Notes: generated from the letters alone by a model not told the origin. Positions 9,767-19,346 are shown, counted from the stretch's first letter. The stretch is DNA of 64,000 bases from Gloeocapsopsis dulcis (GCF_032163395.1 NZ_CP119970.1:165062-229061), one strand, 5' to 3'. Numbers and translations are program-made.

Positions 9767-11695
9767 TCAGTTAGTTGCCTCAACGCTGTTAGTCAGGTGA
9801 AGTAATTTTTTAATAATTAAATCTAAAGTTTTATTGACAAAAGTGTTAAGTCTCACTCCACTAAGTTTTCCTTTCCTATTATCTACTTCTATCCTTAATA
9901 AATTTCTAATAGACTCAAGCCATTCGGTTTCTACAATTAAATCTCTATTAATCTCAGCAAACTTATATCTCTCCTGAAATACCCCAAAAGCATCATTTTG
10001 ATGTTCTGGTGACATAGATAACAATGTTTTTACAAAAATAGCTGGGTCTATAAACTTAAATATAGGAACTTCACGATAGTTGCAACTTAATAGACCGCCC
10101 TCTTGTCTGCTATCAATACAAGTCATTCTATAAAACTTCAAAACGTCAGTTTCCATAATTTTAAGTAGCTCTTGACTGGCAGCAGGCATCTTTTCTTCTA
10201 TCACCATTTTTTGAACGTTATCAATATAAATGGACAATTCTTCAAACTCTTGAAAATCTTTTCCTTGAAAGCCAAGACCAACAGAACTTCTTAAGCTGCT
10301 TTCAGCTATTGAAGATCTAATAAATTCATCTGAATAACGTTCTCTTAGGTCATCAATATAAGCTTTTGCTTCTTTAAGAATTTCTTCTTTAGTTTTTTGA
10401 TAAAGCTGTAAATCAGAAATATTTAGAAAAATTCCGAAAATATGCTTTATTACTTCTAGTTCAGAGTATTCCCTACTATTGTACTCTGCCTCAAGTTGGC
10501 TCAAAAATTCATTAAACTCATCATCAGATAACTCAAGAAAACGCCACATTCTCACCCACACAGGCGTGTTTTCATTTTGAAAATATTTACTATTTGATAT
10601 TGATTTATTTAACTTTTCTTTATCTATAAAGCCTTTGTCAAAGAATATTTCCCACCATAAACTATTAGGAAATGGGTTTGTCAAGGGAAGTAAGGTGTAT
10701 GTGTCTAGCATTTTATAGAGTTTAGTCAATTCTTCATCATTATTTGTTGTATTTTTTTTCCTCAAACTAGATGGATAATAGTGTTCTGTTAATCTACTAA
10801 TATGTTTTGGAAGTAGTCTTCCAGTTTTAATTTCAATAGAAAAAACTATAAGTAGTTGTAAGATTTCTTTTAAAGCGTCAGGTTTATTTTTTACTTCTTC
10901 CGGTAAATCCTTATATATTCTTTCAAAATCTAAAATGATTTGTTTTAGAGTTCTTAAATTTTCATGTTTAGTTTTTATATATATCTCTTGTATTGATTCA
11001 AAGTTACTAAATAGACTTTCTTTAACCTTTGAGCAACTTACTATTGTTATAAAATTTTCCAGCGCTCTCTCAAATTCAAGCGATATACAGAAAGTTTTGC
11101 CTACTAATTTCTCTTTTATTCTCTTGTAATCTTCACTATTGTTAACTAACTCCTCTTCATTAGCAATAATAATTACATTCATCCCTTTTTGTTCTACAAA
11201 ATAATTAATATATCCTAGTACATTACTTATATCTATTTTACAACGCTCTAGATCGTCAAATATCAAAATGTTATCGTCTGCGTTCTTGAGCCCCTCAGGG
11301 AGATCTATATCTGGAACCTGAATACTGGCTATTCCTTGTTTATTATCATCTAGGTCAATCTTGACTGTTGCTTTTAGTAACCCCTTAAGAATTTTACCTG
11401 CGAACCCTAAACCTTTGTGTGAGAGTACAGGATGTAATTGTTGAAAAAAAGCATATTCTATATCAGAAAAATTAGTCATTCCGTAAAGACTAACATACAA
11501 GTATTTAATATTTTCCCCTGGTCTTTTATAATACCTGTTGATGAACCAAGTTTTACCTGACCCCCATCTACCTTTTAATAAAATAGCAAAACTAGGATTA
11601 GACAATTTACAATAATAATCTAAATATTCTTCTATATGACTATTAGGTGTGTACTGATCTTGATTCATTGTACTTTTTTGGTTGCGAGTATACAT
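9767..11695 (-). CDS. KAP-family P-loop NTPase
   Basis: A protein of about 642 aa (ATG at 11695; TTG at 11731 and ATG at 11668 are alternatives). Walker A is GRWGSGKT at about residues 42-49 and Walker B is NILIFDDLERC at about 142-152, followed by VIIIANEEEL. This is the pattern of KAP-type NTPases. The large C-terminal region is helical and unassigned, and no membrane segments are seen. Composition is markedly A/T-richer than its neighbours, suggesting transfer. KAP NTPases are often found on mobile elements and in defence-related loci, but no partner effector is adjacent, so a defence role is only a guess. Confidence 0.8.
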   Translation of the reverse strand: MYTRNQKSTMNQDQYTPNSHIEEYLDYYCKLSNPSFAILLKGRWGSGKTWFINRYYKRPGENIKYLYVSLYGMTNFSDIEYAFFQQLHPVLSHKGLGFAGKILKGLLKATVKIDLDDNKQGIASIQVPDIDLPEGLKNADDNILIFDDLERCKIDISNVLGYINYFVEQKGMNVIIIANEEELVNNSEDYKRIKEKLVGKTFCISLEFERALENFITIVSCSKVKESLFSNFESIQEIYIKTKHENLRTLKQIILDFERIYKDLPEEVKNKPDALKEILQLLIVFSIEIKTGRLLPKHISRLTEHYYPSSLRKKNTTNNDEELTKLYKMLDTYTLLPLTNPFPNSLWWEIFFDKGFIDKEKLNKSISNSKYFQNENTPVWVRMWRFLELSDDEFNEFLSQLEAEYNSREYSELEVIKHIFGIFLNISDLQLYQKTKEEILKEAKAYIDDLRERYSDEFIRSSIAESSLRSSVGLGFQGKDFQEFEELSIYIDNVQKMVIEEKMPAASQELLKIMETDVLKFYRMTCIDSRQEGGLLSCNYREVPIFKFIDPAIFVKTLLSMSPEHQNDAFGVFQERYKFAEINRDLIVETEWLESIRNLLRIEVDNRKGKLSGVRLNTFVNKTLDLIIKKLLHLTNSVEATN

Positions 11696-11825
11696 TATTG
11701 TATTACAGAGGCTATTAACAATGTTTATCAAACAATTTTGATTTCAAGAAATGGTGCTAGCAATGATTATAGAGCACCAATAGTTTGAGAAAGAACGCTT
11801 TAAAAATTTATTAATTTCCTAGAGT

Positions 11826-12211
11826 CTACTTTGTAACTTTATAAGTAGTGCCACAGTAGGGACAAAACCGAAACTTGAGGGACACGATCGCTTCGTTGCA
11901 ACTACGACAGCGATCGCTGTCAGTGCCACAAGCAAAACAAAATTTGGAGTGCGGATGCAGCCACATCGCTTCAGCTTCAGTTCCTGGCGTCCAACAACGA
12001 GGACAAATCTTCAACTGCTGCACTGCTGTTATCGGAATACCTTTACACGCAGCGTCTAAATATTCTTCTAACACCTGCAATGCTTTTGATAATCCCGCAC
12101 TTGATTTAGAGTTGAGTCGCGTTGTCTTCCCTGATTCAATCTTGCCAATACTCTGTAAGTGCATCCTAGCTTTTTGTGCCAGTTCTGCTTGACTCATCCC
12201 AAGCTCTGTTC
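11826..12211 (-). pseudogene. XRE-type HTH / double zinc-ribbon protein, 5'-truncated by IS1
   Basis: The real coding part reads from the IS1 edge: HNRTELGMSQAELAQKARMH with QSIGKIESGKT (Cro/CI HTH), a helical linker, then CPRC, CFACGTDSDRCRSC and CPYCGTTY zinc-ribbon pairs near the C-terminus. Frame residues upstream of LTHNRTEL come from reading through the IS1 end. The original first codons are gone; a 36-bp IS6 end, not gene sequence, lies on the far side of the IS1. It is probably a transcription regulator, now inactive or mis-started. Confidence 0.65.
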
Positions 12212-12220
12212 GATTGTGCG

Positions 12221-12721
12221 TCAAATAATAGTGGGATAAATGGCAATATCGTGCCAACACCAAGGACGCTCGGCTAAACCTGCTCGTTGCGCTGCTGTTG
12301 TCTTGAAGCGGCTGTGCTGCCAAATCCAATTGAAATAGCTCACGGCCAATCGTGTCGTCACCTTCGTTTGCTCCCACACCTTGCCAAACTTATTCTGCCG
12401 TCGATGCCACCTACCCGTTTGCTGCCTGACAGTGCCGTTGGTGCGCTCCAATCGCTGTGTCCTGTCTTTGCCGATATAGTGCTCAATTTCAGACGACAGC
12501 ACCCGCTCGTAACCAGCCCAATCATCGCTATTCCAGCGCTTGCAATCGGTCTTCCCTTGGGTACTCACCATTAATACTTCAAGCAGTTCATCGGTATGTT
12601 TTCCCACTCGTGCCACCAGAATCAATCCACTGGAATTAGCGAGACTCAACGCAATCCAACACTCGCCTACTTCTAATTCCCCTGGGAGACATTGCTTTTG
12701 TTTTTTTGCACAAACGACCAC
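12221..12721 (-). CDS. insB: IS1 family transposase InsB (copy 1)
   Basis: The catalytic part of the IS1 transposase. It contains CWIALSLANSSGLILVARVG (DDE region), KRWNSDDWAGYERVL, QRLERTNGTVRQQTGRWHRR and the C-terminal TRLAVSYFNWIWQHSRF. It is translated as a fusion after a -1 shift on A7C (complement of 12700-12707) inside the end of InsA. The open frame of 166 aa overlaps InsA by 49 bp. Confidence 0.88.
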   Translation of the reverse strand: MVVCAKKQKQCLPGELEVGECWIALSLANSSGLILVARVGKHTDELLEVLMVSTQGKTDCKRWNSDDWAGYERVLSSEIEHYIGKDRTQRLERTNGTVRQQTGRWHRRQNKFGKVWEQTKVTTRLAVSYFNWIWQHSRFKTTAAQRAGLAERPWCWHDIAIYPTII

Positions 12722-13050
12722 ATTTCGTCGGCAGACACCGTTTGAGTTTCGACCGTTTGCACCTCGGCATTATGCACCTGTTGTGCTCGATGACTGGCAG
12801 CCCGAACGATCCTAACGACGGTGTTGTATGCCAGTCCACTGGTGCGGCTCATGCCTCGCAAACTGCTGCCTTCACTGTGGGCTTGCAGAACTTGACGGAT
12901 TTGCTCTGGGCTAACGTGACGATGATAGTAGAGGGTATCGAAGCGTTCGTTGAAGGTTTGATGGCAGCTAGGGCAAAGATACCGTTGGACTCCACTCGGT
13001 GTCTTGCCGTGCTTGTGAGCTTTCAAGTTTCCACACAATGGGCATTTCAT
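12673..13050 (-). CDS. insA: IS1 family InsA (copy 1)
   Basis: A 125-aa InsA. It has an N-terminal zinc finger (MKCPLCGNLKAHKHGK, YLCPSCHQTF), an HTH around GMSRTSGLAYNTVVRIVRAA, and ends after VQKNKS at the A7C slip. InsA binds the IS ends and represses transposition; the InsAB fusion is the transposase. Confidence 0.88.
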   Translation of the reverse strand: MKCPLCGNLKAHKHGKTPSGVQRYLCPSCHQTFNERFDTLYYHRHVSPEQIRQVLQAHSEGSSLRGMSRTSGLAYNTVVRIVRAASHRAQQVHNAEVQTVETQTVSADEMWSFVQKNKSNVSQGN

Positions 13051-13114
13051 AGGTTCAACAACGTAGTCATGGCTCTTCTACTTTACTCAACCCACTTAAA
13101 TTTGATGCACGATC

Positions 13115-13150
13115 GGTTGTTTGTCCTCAAGCAGTTTTTGCAACACAACC
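13115..13150. repeat. IS6 end remnant
   Basis: A 36-bp piece ends in TTTTTGCAACACAACC (13135-13150), the IS6 terminal repeat. The complement continues CTGCTTGAGGACA, matching the sub-terminal sequence of the IS6 copies at 41076 and 14607. It is all that remains of another IS6 beside IS1 copy 1. Confidence 0.7.
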
Positions 13151-13189
13151 AATTGTTGCGCATCTCCCACGAAAAAAAATCGCTCTCGC

Positions 13190-13530
13190 TTGCAAGCTCC
13201 ACTATTTCTATAAGGCGAAGTTCCAAATTGAGTTTATCTTTCGAGATGCCAAGCAGTTACAGGTTTAGCCAATTGTCAAGAGCACAATCAAGCCAAGCTT
13301 GCCAATGCCAGTTTGACAGCGCTGAATCTAGCAAAGTAGGATGCTCAGTAAGGACATTACATTTATCAACTGAACTATTCGTCTTCTCTATGACAAGCTA
13401 TAAGCAGTGCTCACTTAATAAATATTTCCCAGAGTGGTTTATTTCTAAATTAGGCTTGAAGCCAACTTTGATTGAAAACCATCCTAACTACAAGGAACTC
13501 CGTTTCAATGGTGTTATCACGGTCTGCTTC
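13190..13530 (+). pseudogene. DDE transposase, C-terminal remnant with frameshifts
   Basis: Plus-strand pieces in different frames read KAKFQIEFIFRDAKQ, then NASLTALNLAK, then YFPEWFISKLGLKPTLI with PNYKELRFNGVI. Together they look like the C-terminus of an IS4-group transposase: the FQIEFxFRDAKQ block carries the catalytic Glu, and the ending is typical of cyanobacterial copies. There are stops between the pieces and no N-terminal part. Confidence 0.55.
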
Positions 13531-13562
13531 TGTCTAGAGTATTGGTTAGAGAGGAAGGGATA

Positions 13563-14435
13563 ATGAAAGATTACCAGCGGCAACAGGCACTAGCTGACTT
13601 TCTCAGGAGTCGCCGAGCACGCTTGTCACCTGAAGAAGTGGGACTACCATCGGGGGGTCGCCGCCGCACGCCTGGGCTGCGGCGCGAGGAGGTGGCACAG
13701 CTGGCGGACGTTGGCACGGCATGGTACACGTGGCTGGAACAGGGGCGCGACATCAATGTATCCGAGGCAGTGCTCGATCGTATCGCCGATGCCCTGCGGC
13801 TCACGATGGATGAGCGGCTCCACCTATTGATGCTGGCACAACGGCAGTTTCCGACGCCCCCACCACTGGCAGCGGAGGCGATCAGTCCGATCCTCCAGCA
13901 CCTCCTTGATAATCAGGAGGCGAGCCCCGCCTACATTACCGGACGGTACTGCAACATCCTAGCCTGGAACCAGATCGCTGCTGCAGTGTTCAGTGATTTC
14001 AGTGCGCTCTCGGTAGAAGAGCGCAACATGCTCTGGTTGGTATTCACCAAAGCCGAGTACCGCCAACTATTTGTGGATTGGGAGCGCTTCGCCCAAGATC
14101 TGCTGGCGATGTTTCGGTACTTTTCCGTACGGTATGTTGATGACTCCTGGTACAAGCAGTATATCACTGCTCTAATACGCGTCAGTCCGGAGTTCGAGCA
14201 GTGGTGGCAGCGACACGATGTGCGCACTACATTTGAGCAGAAGCGAGAGCTTGCGCACCCAGTTGTTGGGCGATTAGTTTTGAACGTGACCACATTACAT
14301 GTCAATGGTGATCCGGATCTGAAACTCTGTGTGTATACAGCACTGCCGGGATCAAATACTAGTAACAAACTTCACCAGCTCTTCGAGTCAAGATGTAGGG
14401 GTGTGAGTAGCAATGGTCATGTTGCAAAAAGTTAG
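13563..14435 (+). CDS. XRE-family regulator with MmyB-like ligand-binding domain (MLTR)
   Basis: A 290-aa regulator from ATG 13563. Residues about 8-75 form a helix-turn-helix domain (RRTPGLRREEVAQLADVGTA, WYTWLEQGRDI). Residues about 105-270 match the MmyB-like (MLTR) ligand-binding domain, with AYITGRYCNILAWNQIAAAV and FEQWWQRHDVR. These proteins commonly control efflux pumps or short-chain dehydrogenases. The MFS exporter at 20189 and SDR at 36180 are possible targets, but neither is adjacent. The gene is G+C-richer than its surroundings, pointing to transfer. The last residues lie beside an IS6-like ATGTTGCAAAAAGTTAG, so the C-terminus may be slightly altered. Confidence 0.8.
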   Translation: MKDYQRQQALADFLRSRRARLSPEEVGLPSGGRRRTPGLRREEVAQLADVGTAWYTWLEQGRDINVSEAVLDRIADALRLTMDERLHLLMLAQRQFPTPPPLAAEAISPILQHLLDNQEASPAYITGRYCNILAWNQIAAAVFSDFSALSVEERNMLWLVFTKAEYRQLFVDWERFAQDLLAMFRYFSVRYVDDSWYKQYITALIRVSPEFEQWWQRHDVRTTFEQKRELAHPVVGRLVLNVTTLHVNGDPDLKLCVYTALPGSNTSNKLHQLFESRCRGVSSNGHVAKS

Positions 14436-14525
14436 TGTCACCACATAGATCAGAGATTGGTACAATCTGTAAATTTTCCGTTGATAATGCGGTAGACTGC
14501 CACAGAAACTCAACGTGGATGAGAG

Positions 14526-14550
14526 CGAGCGTCAGAAGGAGTGACGCTCG
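14526..14550. terminator. Hairpin after the MLTR regulator
   Basis: A perfect 9-bp stem CGAGCGTCA / TGACGCTCG with a 7-nt loop lies 90 bp after the stop codon. No T-run follows, so it may be a weak terminator or a remnant repeat rather than a classical intrinsic terminator. Confidence 0.4.
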
Positions 14551-15127
14551 ACCCTTACCTGATGGAGGTGGGGGAGGTGTTCTAGATGTTTTGATATACT
14601 AATTCTGGTTGTGTTGCAAAAACTTGTTAAAGACAGAAAATTCCGAAGATGCGGAAGTTAGCTATGCAGCCACTCGAAAGAGCTTAGCAATGAATTTGAC
14701 TCGGTCAGTAACCGCGCCTTTGGCAACTCCCTGAATTTGACCCTTTCTCATCATGTTCATAATTTCATAACCTTTTATCGCTCGCCTTGCTGTGTTGAAA
14801 GACCCAAATCCCATCCCCAGTTTAACTAATCGTTTTATAGAGCGATGGTCTTGCTCTACTATATTATTCAGATACTTTTCCTGCCTTAATTTCACTTTCT
14901 TAGCTAACTCTTTGTCGGCTTTAAGTCTGTCAATTGCTTTTGGATCAGCAGGGTTCTTATCGACACTAATCACTCGCAGAGTGGAAGTGTGCATGGCTTT
15001 CAACGTCTTATGGAAAAACCGTTTCGCCGCTTGTGCATCTCGCTTCGCTGTCAGTAAGAAGTCTAGGGTGTTCCCCTGAGAATCGACCGCTCTATACAGA
15101 TACTTCCATTTCCCTTTAACTTCTATA

Positions 15128-16606
15128 GTATTACAGTTGTAGATAAGATAGGCTAAAGGGAAATTTCTAAGATATCTGTTGTATGGATAGGATCGCAATT
15201 GACCCTTCCCAATCATTTCTAACAGGGAATGCATTAGAAACAGTTTGCCAATGGAGCAATACGCTGAAATCGTTTCAGCAGCGCTTGAGTCCTTACTTTG
15301 CTCGAGCTGAAGCCCGCCAAGCTGCTTTCAACTACATTCAAGCCCTGCTCAGTCCTGTCGAGCGGAAAAATGGTTGGCAAATTGCTGAGCAGGTAGGCAA
15401 TGAGAATCCCTACCGAGTTCAACATTTGTTAGGACGTGCCCAGTGGGATGCGGAGAAACTCTGTCAGGAAGTTCGGCAGTATGGTGTCGAAGGTTTGAGC
15501 GAACCAGGCAACATTGTTGCAGTTGATGAAACTGGATTTCTCAAACAAGGAAACCAGTCAGTTGGTGTACAGGTTCAGTATTACGGCACAACTGGGCACT
15601 TGGAAAATTGCCAGGTTGGCGTATTTTTGTCTTACATCACGGGCAAGGGTCATACCCTGATTGACCGTCGCTTATACTTGCCGAAATCCTGGGCAGATGA
15701 TTCAGACAAGCGGTGCAAAGCAGGAGTACCGAAAACGACGAAGTTTGCCACTAAAGCGCAGTTAGCTCAACAGATGTTGCAATCGGCATGGGATGCTGGA
15801 ATTCGCTCTGCTTGGGTTGTGGCGGATGAAGTTTACGGCAACGATGGTGGCTTCTGGTGGTGGTTAGAGAAGACAGGGCAACAACCCTACGTGCTAACCG
15901 TTAACAAAAAAACAGTCCGTGGTAATTGGTTGGCACTCCTACCGAGCTGAAGCATTATGCCAATCCTTGTTACCTGAGCAATAGCAACGCTTGAGTTGTG
16001 GTCAGGGTAGTCAAGGAGAACGAGATTATGAATGGGCTAGGGTTGCTGTCAATTGTGGCGATTCTGGAAAATTTCAACGGTGGTTGGTGTTTCGTCGTTC
16101 TCTCGAACAGGGCGACCCACCGCAACCTATTCGCTATTATCAAGTCTTTGCACCCAAAGAGACTACACTGGCGACAATCGCTAAAGTGACAGGAAAACAG
16201 TGGTGCATTGAAGAGTGCTTCAAATTGGCGAAGAGCCAGTTAGGGTTAGCCGATTACGAAGTCCGTTCTTGGGTCGGTTGGCATCGGCATATGACGTTAG
16301 TATTGGCTGCACAAACATTTTTGACGGTGTTACGTGCTCAAGTAGAACCAATGACAGAAGGCTCTGATAGTATATCCCCCCCTTTGGCTCCAACTGGCTC
16401 TCTGGCTGTGTTCAAAGTGCTCAGAAGATCCTCATCAAGCTGAGTCTGTGGGAAATGCAGCGTTGGATATGGAGGCTTCTGTTTCCCAAAGTTTGGTCAC
16501 TTGAATTCATTTTGCACTGGTCTTATTGGCGAAGAGTGCATCAAGCAGTAGCTCGATATCATCATTACCGCCAAAGGCTTCCATCCTAAATCTACAACTG
16601 TAATAC
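15128..16606 (+). mobile_element. IS701 family element, copy 1 (1,479 bp)
   Basis: Inverted repeats GTATTACAGTTGTAGA at both ends, with 4-bp target duplications TATA at 15124-15127 and 16607-16610, inside the IS6 transposase gene. Both duplication copies are intact, so insertion was clean. The second IS701-like copy at 50588-52065 has related ends (GCACTACAGTTGTAGA). Confidence 0.88.
15183..16443 (+). pseudogene. IS701 transposase, frameshifted
   Basis: The N-terminal frame (15183-15950) has GNIVAVDETGFLKQGNQSVG and WVVADEVYGNDGGFW with the first two catalytic Asp of the DDE_5 domain. It breaks after KKTVRGNWLA by a frameshift. The continuation WHSYRAEAL then hits an in-frame TAG (CAATAGCAA, near 15980). 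The rest (15991-16443) has CIEECFKLAKSQLGLADYEV with the catalytic Glu. A frameshift plus a nonsense codon make it non-functional although the element ends are intact. Confidence 0.85.
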
Positions 16607-16729
16607 TATATAGGTTTCATCCACGCGCCACGAATCATTCGTTTGTTTCAGGCAAGGTCGGCATCGCTTGTCTAATTGGGGTGCATACTTCTGAACCCAC
16701 CGATACTGGATACTGTTGGCGAATTCAGT

Positions 16730-18201
16730 TTAGTTACCAGGAGCAAGTGCTCGAAAGCGGGAAACTCGCGTTGCTGCTTTTGGTATCTCCTCCCACCAAT
16801 GCATCAGACGCACGAGGTTCATGGCAACAGCTGTAATGATGTGTTGTAAATGTGTTTTGACGCTTGCCAATGTAGCGCGAGCGTCGTAAACCAAAAGCTC
16901 ATATCCCTTGCGATAAGCTTCCTTCAACTCCGGCTCGGGTAGCATAGCGTTGTTGAAATTCTGGAGTTTGCTGATACTGTCGCGCTGCTTGGAGGGCTTG
17001 GTGCTGAGGGTAAGGTAGCAAACTAATAGAGCGTCCATGCTGGGATTGAGCTTGGGTACACACAAGCCGACTAGGACATACTTGACAGTGTTTGCGACTA
17101 AACCGAATTCGAATCACAGGCTGCCCTCGCTGATTGACCGTTTCATTCCATTGCCGATTTAATTGACCTTGAGGACAGCGCACCTGTTGCTTCTGCCAGT
17201 CAATGGTAAAGTGCGCCACATCAAAACCTTGGGCAGCTTGAGCTTGCCAACTTGGATTACTAGGAGCTGGACCGACGAGTTCAACACCGTATGTTTTGGG
17301 GATACTGACTAAGTGTTCGGCATCAATATATGCAGTATCAACATAATGCTCGCTTGGTAATAGTCGTTTGCACTCTAAATGTTGATGAATTACAGGTGTC
17401 ATTTCACCATCCACAACCGTCGCGGGTGTGGTCTCAACATTAGTAATCAGATTTGGTAAACTCTCGTCACAAGTTTCCGTCAAATGTACACAATAGCCTG
17501 TCCATACCGTGTTTCGTTTTTTCCGATTTCGCACTTCAACGTCATAAGGTGATGCAATCAGTTGACCTTGTAGAGGTAATTGCTCAGTCTGTCGATAAAA
17601 CAGTTGTCCTGCCTCAATATAGTATTGCTGCACCCAAACTTGCCGTAAGATTTCAACCACTGGAATTTGTCGTAACCACTCTGGTGCATCTAGTTGGTAA
17701 ATATCAGCTAGTAACTGGTGTCCGTCTGCTCCTACTTGAAGCAGCCATTGCTCTTTCTCTGCTGTGCTTTGGGGTAGTCTCGATGCTTCAGTGCGGGTTC
17801 TGTAGCGCTCAAACCACTCCTCCCTGGCAATTTTTGACGACCACTGTGGTACGACTGTCGCCAATACGTTCAAGGCGTGACGCAGTGTCTCACCGACACA
17901 TTCGCTGCGATGTAATGCTCGAATCGCTGCCAGTACGTGCGTTGAATCCGTGCGTTGTTTGCCTCTAGATTTAAGCCATCCTTTGGCTTGCATGACTTCT
18001 AACAACCGATTAAGCAGTTGCGCTTCCTGTTTTCCAGCGACTAATCGACTGCGAAACTCACTTAACACTGAAAAGTCAAAGTAAATGCTGCCCAATTTGT
18101 CCCGCATTTGTATGTAAAGACTGCCTTTAGGAAAAGCTGCGATTCGCAATTCGAGCCGTTTCTTCTAGTACAGGAGGAATCGCTTGAGGATAAAGTGACA
18201 T
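16730..18201 (-). pseudogene. IS1182 family transposase with internal deletion and frameshift
   Basis: The start MSLYPQAIPPVLEETARIA (from 18201) is followed by a frame break and then AFPKGSLYIQMRDKLGSIY. That runs straight into FDFSVLSEFRSRLVAG. In the family about 50-60 residues separate these blocks, so an internal deletion is present. The central frame (to 16899) includes KQRTDSTHVLAAIRALHR and HYVDTAYIDAEHLVS, and the cysteine-rich QVCPSRLVCTQ. Another frameshift near 16905 separates the C-terminal THLQHIITAVAMNLVRL. Inactive. Confidence 0.85.
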
Positions 18202-18310
18202 CACACAATGCTCTCGGAGCTACTCATATCTTCTATGCTCCCTTGCAATTCATGCTAATCCTCATCTACTTATAGTGTTTACAGAAACTTTGATCTGAAT
18301 TCGCTAACCA

Positions 18311-18349
18311 GCACTTGCATTACAGTGTATGGCACTGTAATGCAAGTGC
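18311..18349. repeat. Perfect 17-bp hairpin in the IS1182 end
   Basis: GCACTTGCATTACAGTG, a 5-nt loop TATGG, then the exact complement. Located between the transposase start and the IS end. It may be a transcription block that protects the element from read-through, or a remnant of a nested palindromic target. Confidence 0.8.
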
Positions 18350-18700
18350 ATAAAACAATAGTTTTCATCCATCTTGCTTGATGTCTTGTCATACACAGAT
18401 ACAGCTTTTCCAGTGTTAAGTAATATTTCGCCAACAGTATCTAAATTGTGGTGTGATCAATTGCCCATCCTCTCTCGCTGACCATCTGTGCCACTTGCCG
18501 GTACGACAACGGGTAAGTTAAATACCAGCGGACACACAGCAAGATGATTCCAGGTTGATCATGCCGCCACTTGAAGGGGTTAGATTTGGACATGGAAACG
18601 AGAGTAAACAGATGCAGCCTTCCAGCTTACCACCCACCGCCTCCGTTTTTGCAACACAACCTTTTTTGCTAAACCTCGACGCAACACGAATAATCGCTTA

Positions 18701-18826
18701 ATGCGACTCACAGACAAGCTTTTAGCTCGTAAACGCTCAATTATTGAAACCATCTTTGACCAGCTCAAGAACATTTCTCAAATTGAACATTCTCGTCATC
18801 GTAGTGTTTTGTCAGGGAATAACTAA
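18701..18826 (+). pseudogene. IS982-like transposase, C-terminal remnant
   Basis: From ATG 18701 a 41-aa frame reads [20 protein letters not shown] and then [16 protein letters not shown], the typical C-terminal end of IS982/IS5-like transposases (the RKRSIIET Glu is catalytic). The upstream part was lost where the IS6 terminal repeat begins (18661). Confidence 0.65.
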
Positions 18827-18842
18827 TGGGTAAGCGGGTAAA

Positions 18843-19346
18843 ATGAAGAATGACGCATTTCCCGCAGTTGCAATGGTAAAGAAATACATCGTTGACCTGA
18901 GTGTTGAAGAACGTGCTGAACTTGAGCAGTTCAGCACCACAGGACGACATGCTGCTGACCAGATCACCCGCGCTCGTATCCTACTCAAAGCAGATAGCAA
19001 TCAGCGAGGGGGTAGTTGGCATGACAAGGACATAGCAGCAGCATTGGATGTAGGAGTGACAACGGTAGAGCGGGTGCGCCGTCGCTTTGTTGAGTTCGGT
19101 CTAAAAGCTTCCTTGGTGCGGCAACCAGGTGGAGGCCGCAAGCAACGCTGCTTAAATGGCGAACAAGAAGCACATTTAGTTGCGTTAGTGTGCAGTGATG
19201 CTCCAAACGGTCGCGCCCGATGGACAATGCGGCTACTAGCGGACCAAATGGTGCAATTGGGTTATGTCGAGTCAGTAAGTCATGAAACGGTGAGGCAAGC
19301 ACTTAAAAAAACGAACTTCAGCCTTGGAGACAGGAGTGCTGGGTGA
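18843..19346 (+). CDS. IS630 family transposase OrfA (intact copy)
   Basis: A 167-aa N-terminal half. Its HTH domains include DKDIAAALDVGVTTVERVRR and NGRARWTMRLLADQMVQLGY. It ends shortly after an A7C run (GCACTTAAAAAAACGAAC, about 19303-19320). A -1 shift there produces LKKNELQPWRQECWVIPPEQ, continuous with OrfB and matching IS630 proteins. ATG 18873 (MVKKYIVDLS) is a likelier biological start than 18843. OrfB follows in the -1 frame with a 4-bp overlap. Confidence 0.85.
   Translation: MKNDAFPAVAMVKKYIVDLSVEERAELEQFSTTGRHAADQITRARILLKADSNQRGGSWHDKDIAAALDVGVTTVERVRRRFVEFGLKASLVRQPGGGRKQRCLNGEQEAHLVALVCSDAPNGRARWTMRLLADQMVQLGYVESVSHETVRQALKKTNFSLGDRSAG

Larger units (their letters stand above)
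12212..13114 (-). mobile_element. IS1 family element, copy 1 (about 903 bp)
   Basis: Terminal inverted repeats GATTGTGCGTCAAATAATAG (12212) and, inverted at 13114, GATCGTGCATCAAATTTAAG bracket InsA and InsB. Both frames are open and the A7C shift site is intact. One end lies in the XRE/zinc-ribbon gene and the other in an IS6 end. No clear 8-9 bp target duplication is found, so the flanks have been rearranged. Confidence 0.8.
16706..18441 (-). mobile_element. IS1182 family element
   Basis: Ends share GATACTGTTGGCGAA (left 16709-16723; inverted at 18427-18441) and are flanked by TA at 16704-16705 and 18442-18443, inside the IS6 transposase gene. It contains a degenerate IS1182 transposase and a strong hairpin between that gene and the right end. 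Confidence 0.7.
14662..18593 (-). pseudogene. IS6 transposase in three pieces
   Basis: Piece 1 is at 18593 to about 18444: MSKSNPFKWRHDQPGIILL to AIDHTTI. Piece 2 is at about 16703-16611: YRWVQKYAPQL, then QTNDSWRVDETY with the first catalytic Asp. Piece 3 is at about 15123-14662: IEVKGKWKYLYRAVDS, VISVDKNPADPKAI and NNIVEQDHRSIKRLVK with the remaining acidic residues, ending FIAKLFRVAA. Joined, they give a full-length transposase closely similar to the intact 236-aa protein at 41130. Inactive while interrupted. Confidence 0.88.
14607..18661 (-). mobile_element. IS6 family element interrupted by IS701 and IS1182
   Basis: Terminal repeats GGTTGTGTTGCAAAAA (14607-14622) and its complement (18646-18661) enclose one IS6 whose transposase is cut into three pieces. 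The IS1182 (16706-18441) sits after HTTI and the IS701 (15128-16606) after RVDETY. Removing both insertions and one copy of each target duplication restores the sequence across both joins. Total span is about 4.06 kb against roughly 0.83 kb for the intact copy at 41076. Confidence 0.88.

Noticed and set aside
12221..12377. Extended N-terminus of the XRE/zinc-ribbon frame (MGANEGDDTIGRELF...)
   Set aside because: This part is antisense of the IS1 InsB gene; homology of the regulator begins only at the IS edge.
12706..13563. 285-codon plus-strand frame
   Set aside because: Its first half is antisense to IS1 InsA and the second half crosses a decayed transposase tail.
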